Assembly (NCBI GenBank): GCA_024277115.1
Contig: JAJRVW010000017.1
Coordinates: 18,333-82,332, forward strand
Direction: 5' to 3'
DNA: 64,000 nucleotides
Origin: Calditrichota bacterium
GTDB lineage: Bacteria > Calditrichota > Calditrichia > Calditrichales > J004
The notes under the pieces were generated by a model that had not been told where the DNA came from, did not search any database, and saw only the letters and a list, made by a program, of their open reading frames with translations. This document shows, in pieces, positions 63,957-64,000 of this stretch (its first letter is position 1; the number at the start of each line of letters is the position of its first letter). Position numbers and translations under genes: made by a program.

Positions 63957-64000
63957 ATGGCAAAAAGAGAAAATCAAAATATAGGATTAGTGAAAGAAAT
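63957..64000 (+). CDS. Partial gene cut by the window edge
   Basis: AAAGGA lies 6 nt upstream of ATG 63957 and the frame is open to the edge (MAKRENQNIGLVKE). Too short to assign; a basic start next to a region where the previous gene's end looks altered would fit a transposase, but this is a guess. Confidence 0.4.
   Translation, partial: MAKRENQNIGLVKE

Noticed and set aside
1-64000. tRNA or suppressor tRNA genes
   Set aside because: No cloverleaf with a T-loop GTTCGA-type motif was found by eye in the intergenic regions; hits lay inside protein genes.

Overview
The window looks like a chromosomal segment of a Gram-negative bacterium of the FCB group, most like Calditrichota/KSB1-type lineages. 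That placement is inferred from family content. The DNA is AT-rich and shows secreted proteins with C-terminal 'YPNPFNP'-type sorting domains (type IX secretion), a PorV-family outer-membrane protein, two TonB-dependent receptors, many signal peptides and lipoboxes, DUF4837, DUF5683-like and DUF2723 proteins, and AGGAGG ribosome-binding sites with TTGACA-type promoters. I saw no rRNA, tRNA or CRISPR array.

Layout. Positions 1-38500 are almost entirely minus strand: a lipoprotein cut by the window edge, a sorting-domain protein, a zinc-protease-like sorting-domain protein, a PilZ protein, a mannose-1-phosphate guanylyltransferase, a TPR lipoprotein, dapF, an Ig-like lipoprotein, the translation cluster ffh-rpsP-khpA-rimM-trmD-rplS, rsmB, two DUF5683-like membrane proteins, a protease/propeller/barrel protein, a degenerate M6-like protein and porV. 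Then come a thioesterase, accA, a polyprenol-mannose synthase, rfbD, purE, a DUF4837 lipoprotein, a flippase-like protein and a DUF2723 membrane glycosyltransferase. After a small inverted-repeat element follow an OmpV-like protein, a VapBC pair, cmoB, cmoA and an esterase. Positions 38867-64000 are mostly plus strand: a TonB receptor, trmH, a second TonB receptor (minus), and a TetR-led operon (LolA-like protein, two FtsX/MacB permeases, LolD-like ATPase, outer-membrane barrel). Another toxin-antitoxin pair, a lactonase and a cyclic-nucleotide-binding/phosphofructokinase fusion follow, and the end holds a twice-repeated two-gene module of DUF3857/transglutaminase-like exported proteins.

The most striking signal is that six otherwise intact genes carry one in-frame TAA and no frameshift: the sorting-domain protein, manC, both ABC permeases and two of the four transglutaminase-like genes. 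Two further genes (rimM, a vapB-like antitoxin) have ATT where an ATG start is expected. All eight fit a single coding-strand G-to-T change (GAA to TAA, ATG to ATT), but TAA is also the usual true terminator here, so a changed genetic code is not supported. Other highlights are the cyclic-nucleotide/PFK fusion, a 13-copy heptanucleotide repeat forming the start of an outer-membrane gene, and a structured, terminator-bearing leader before porV.
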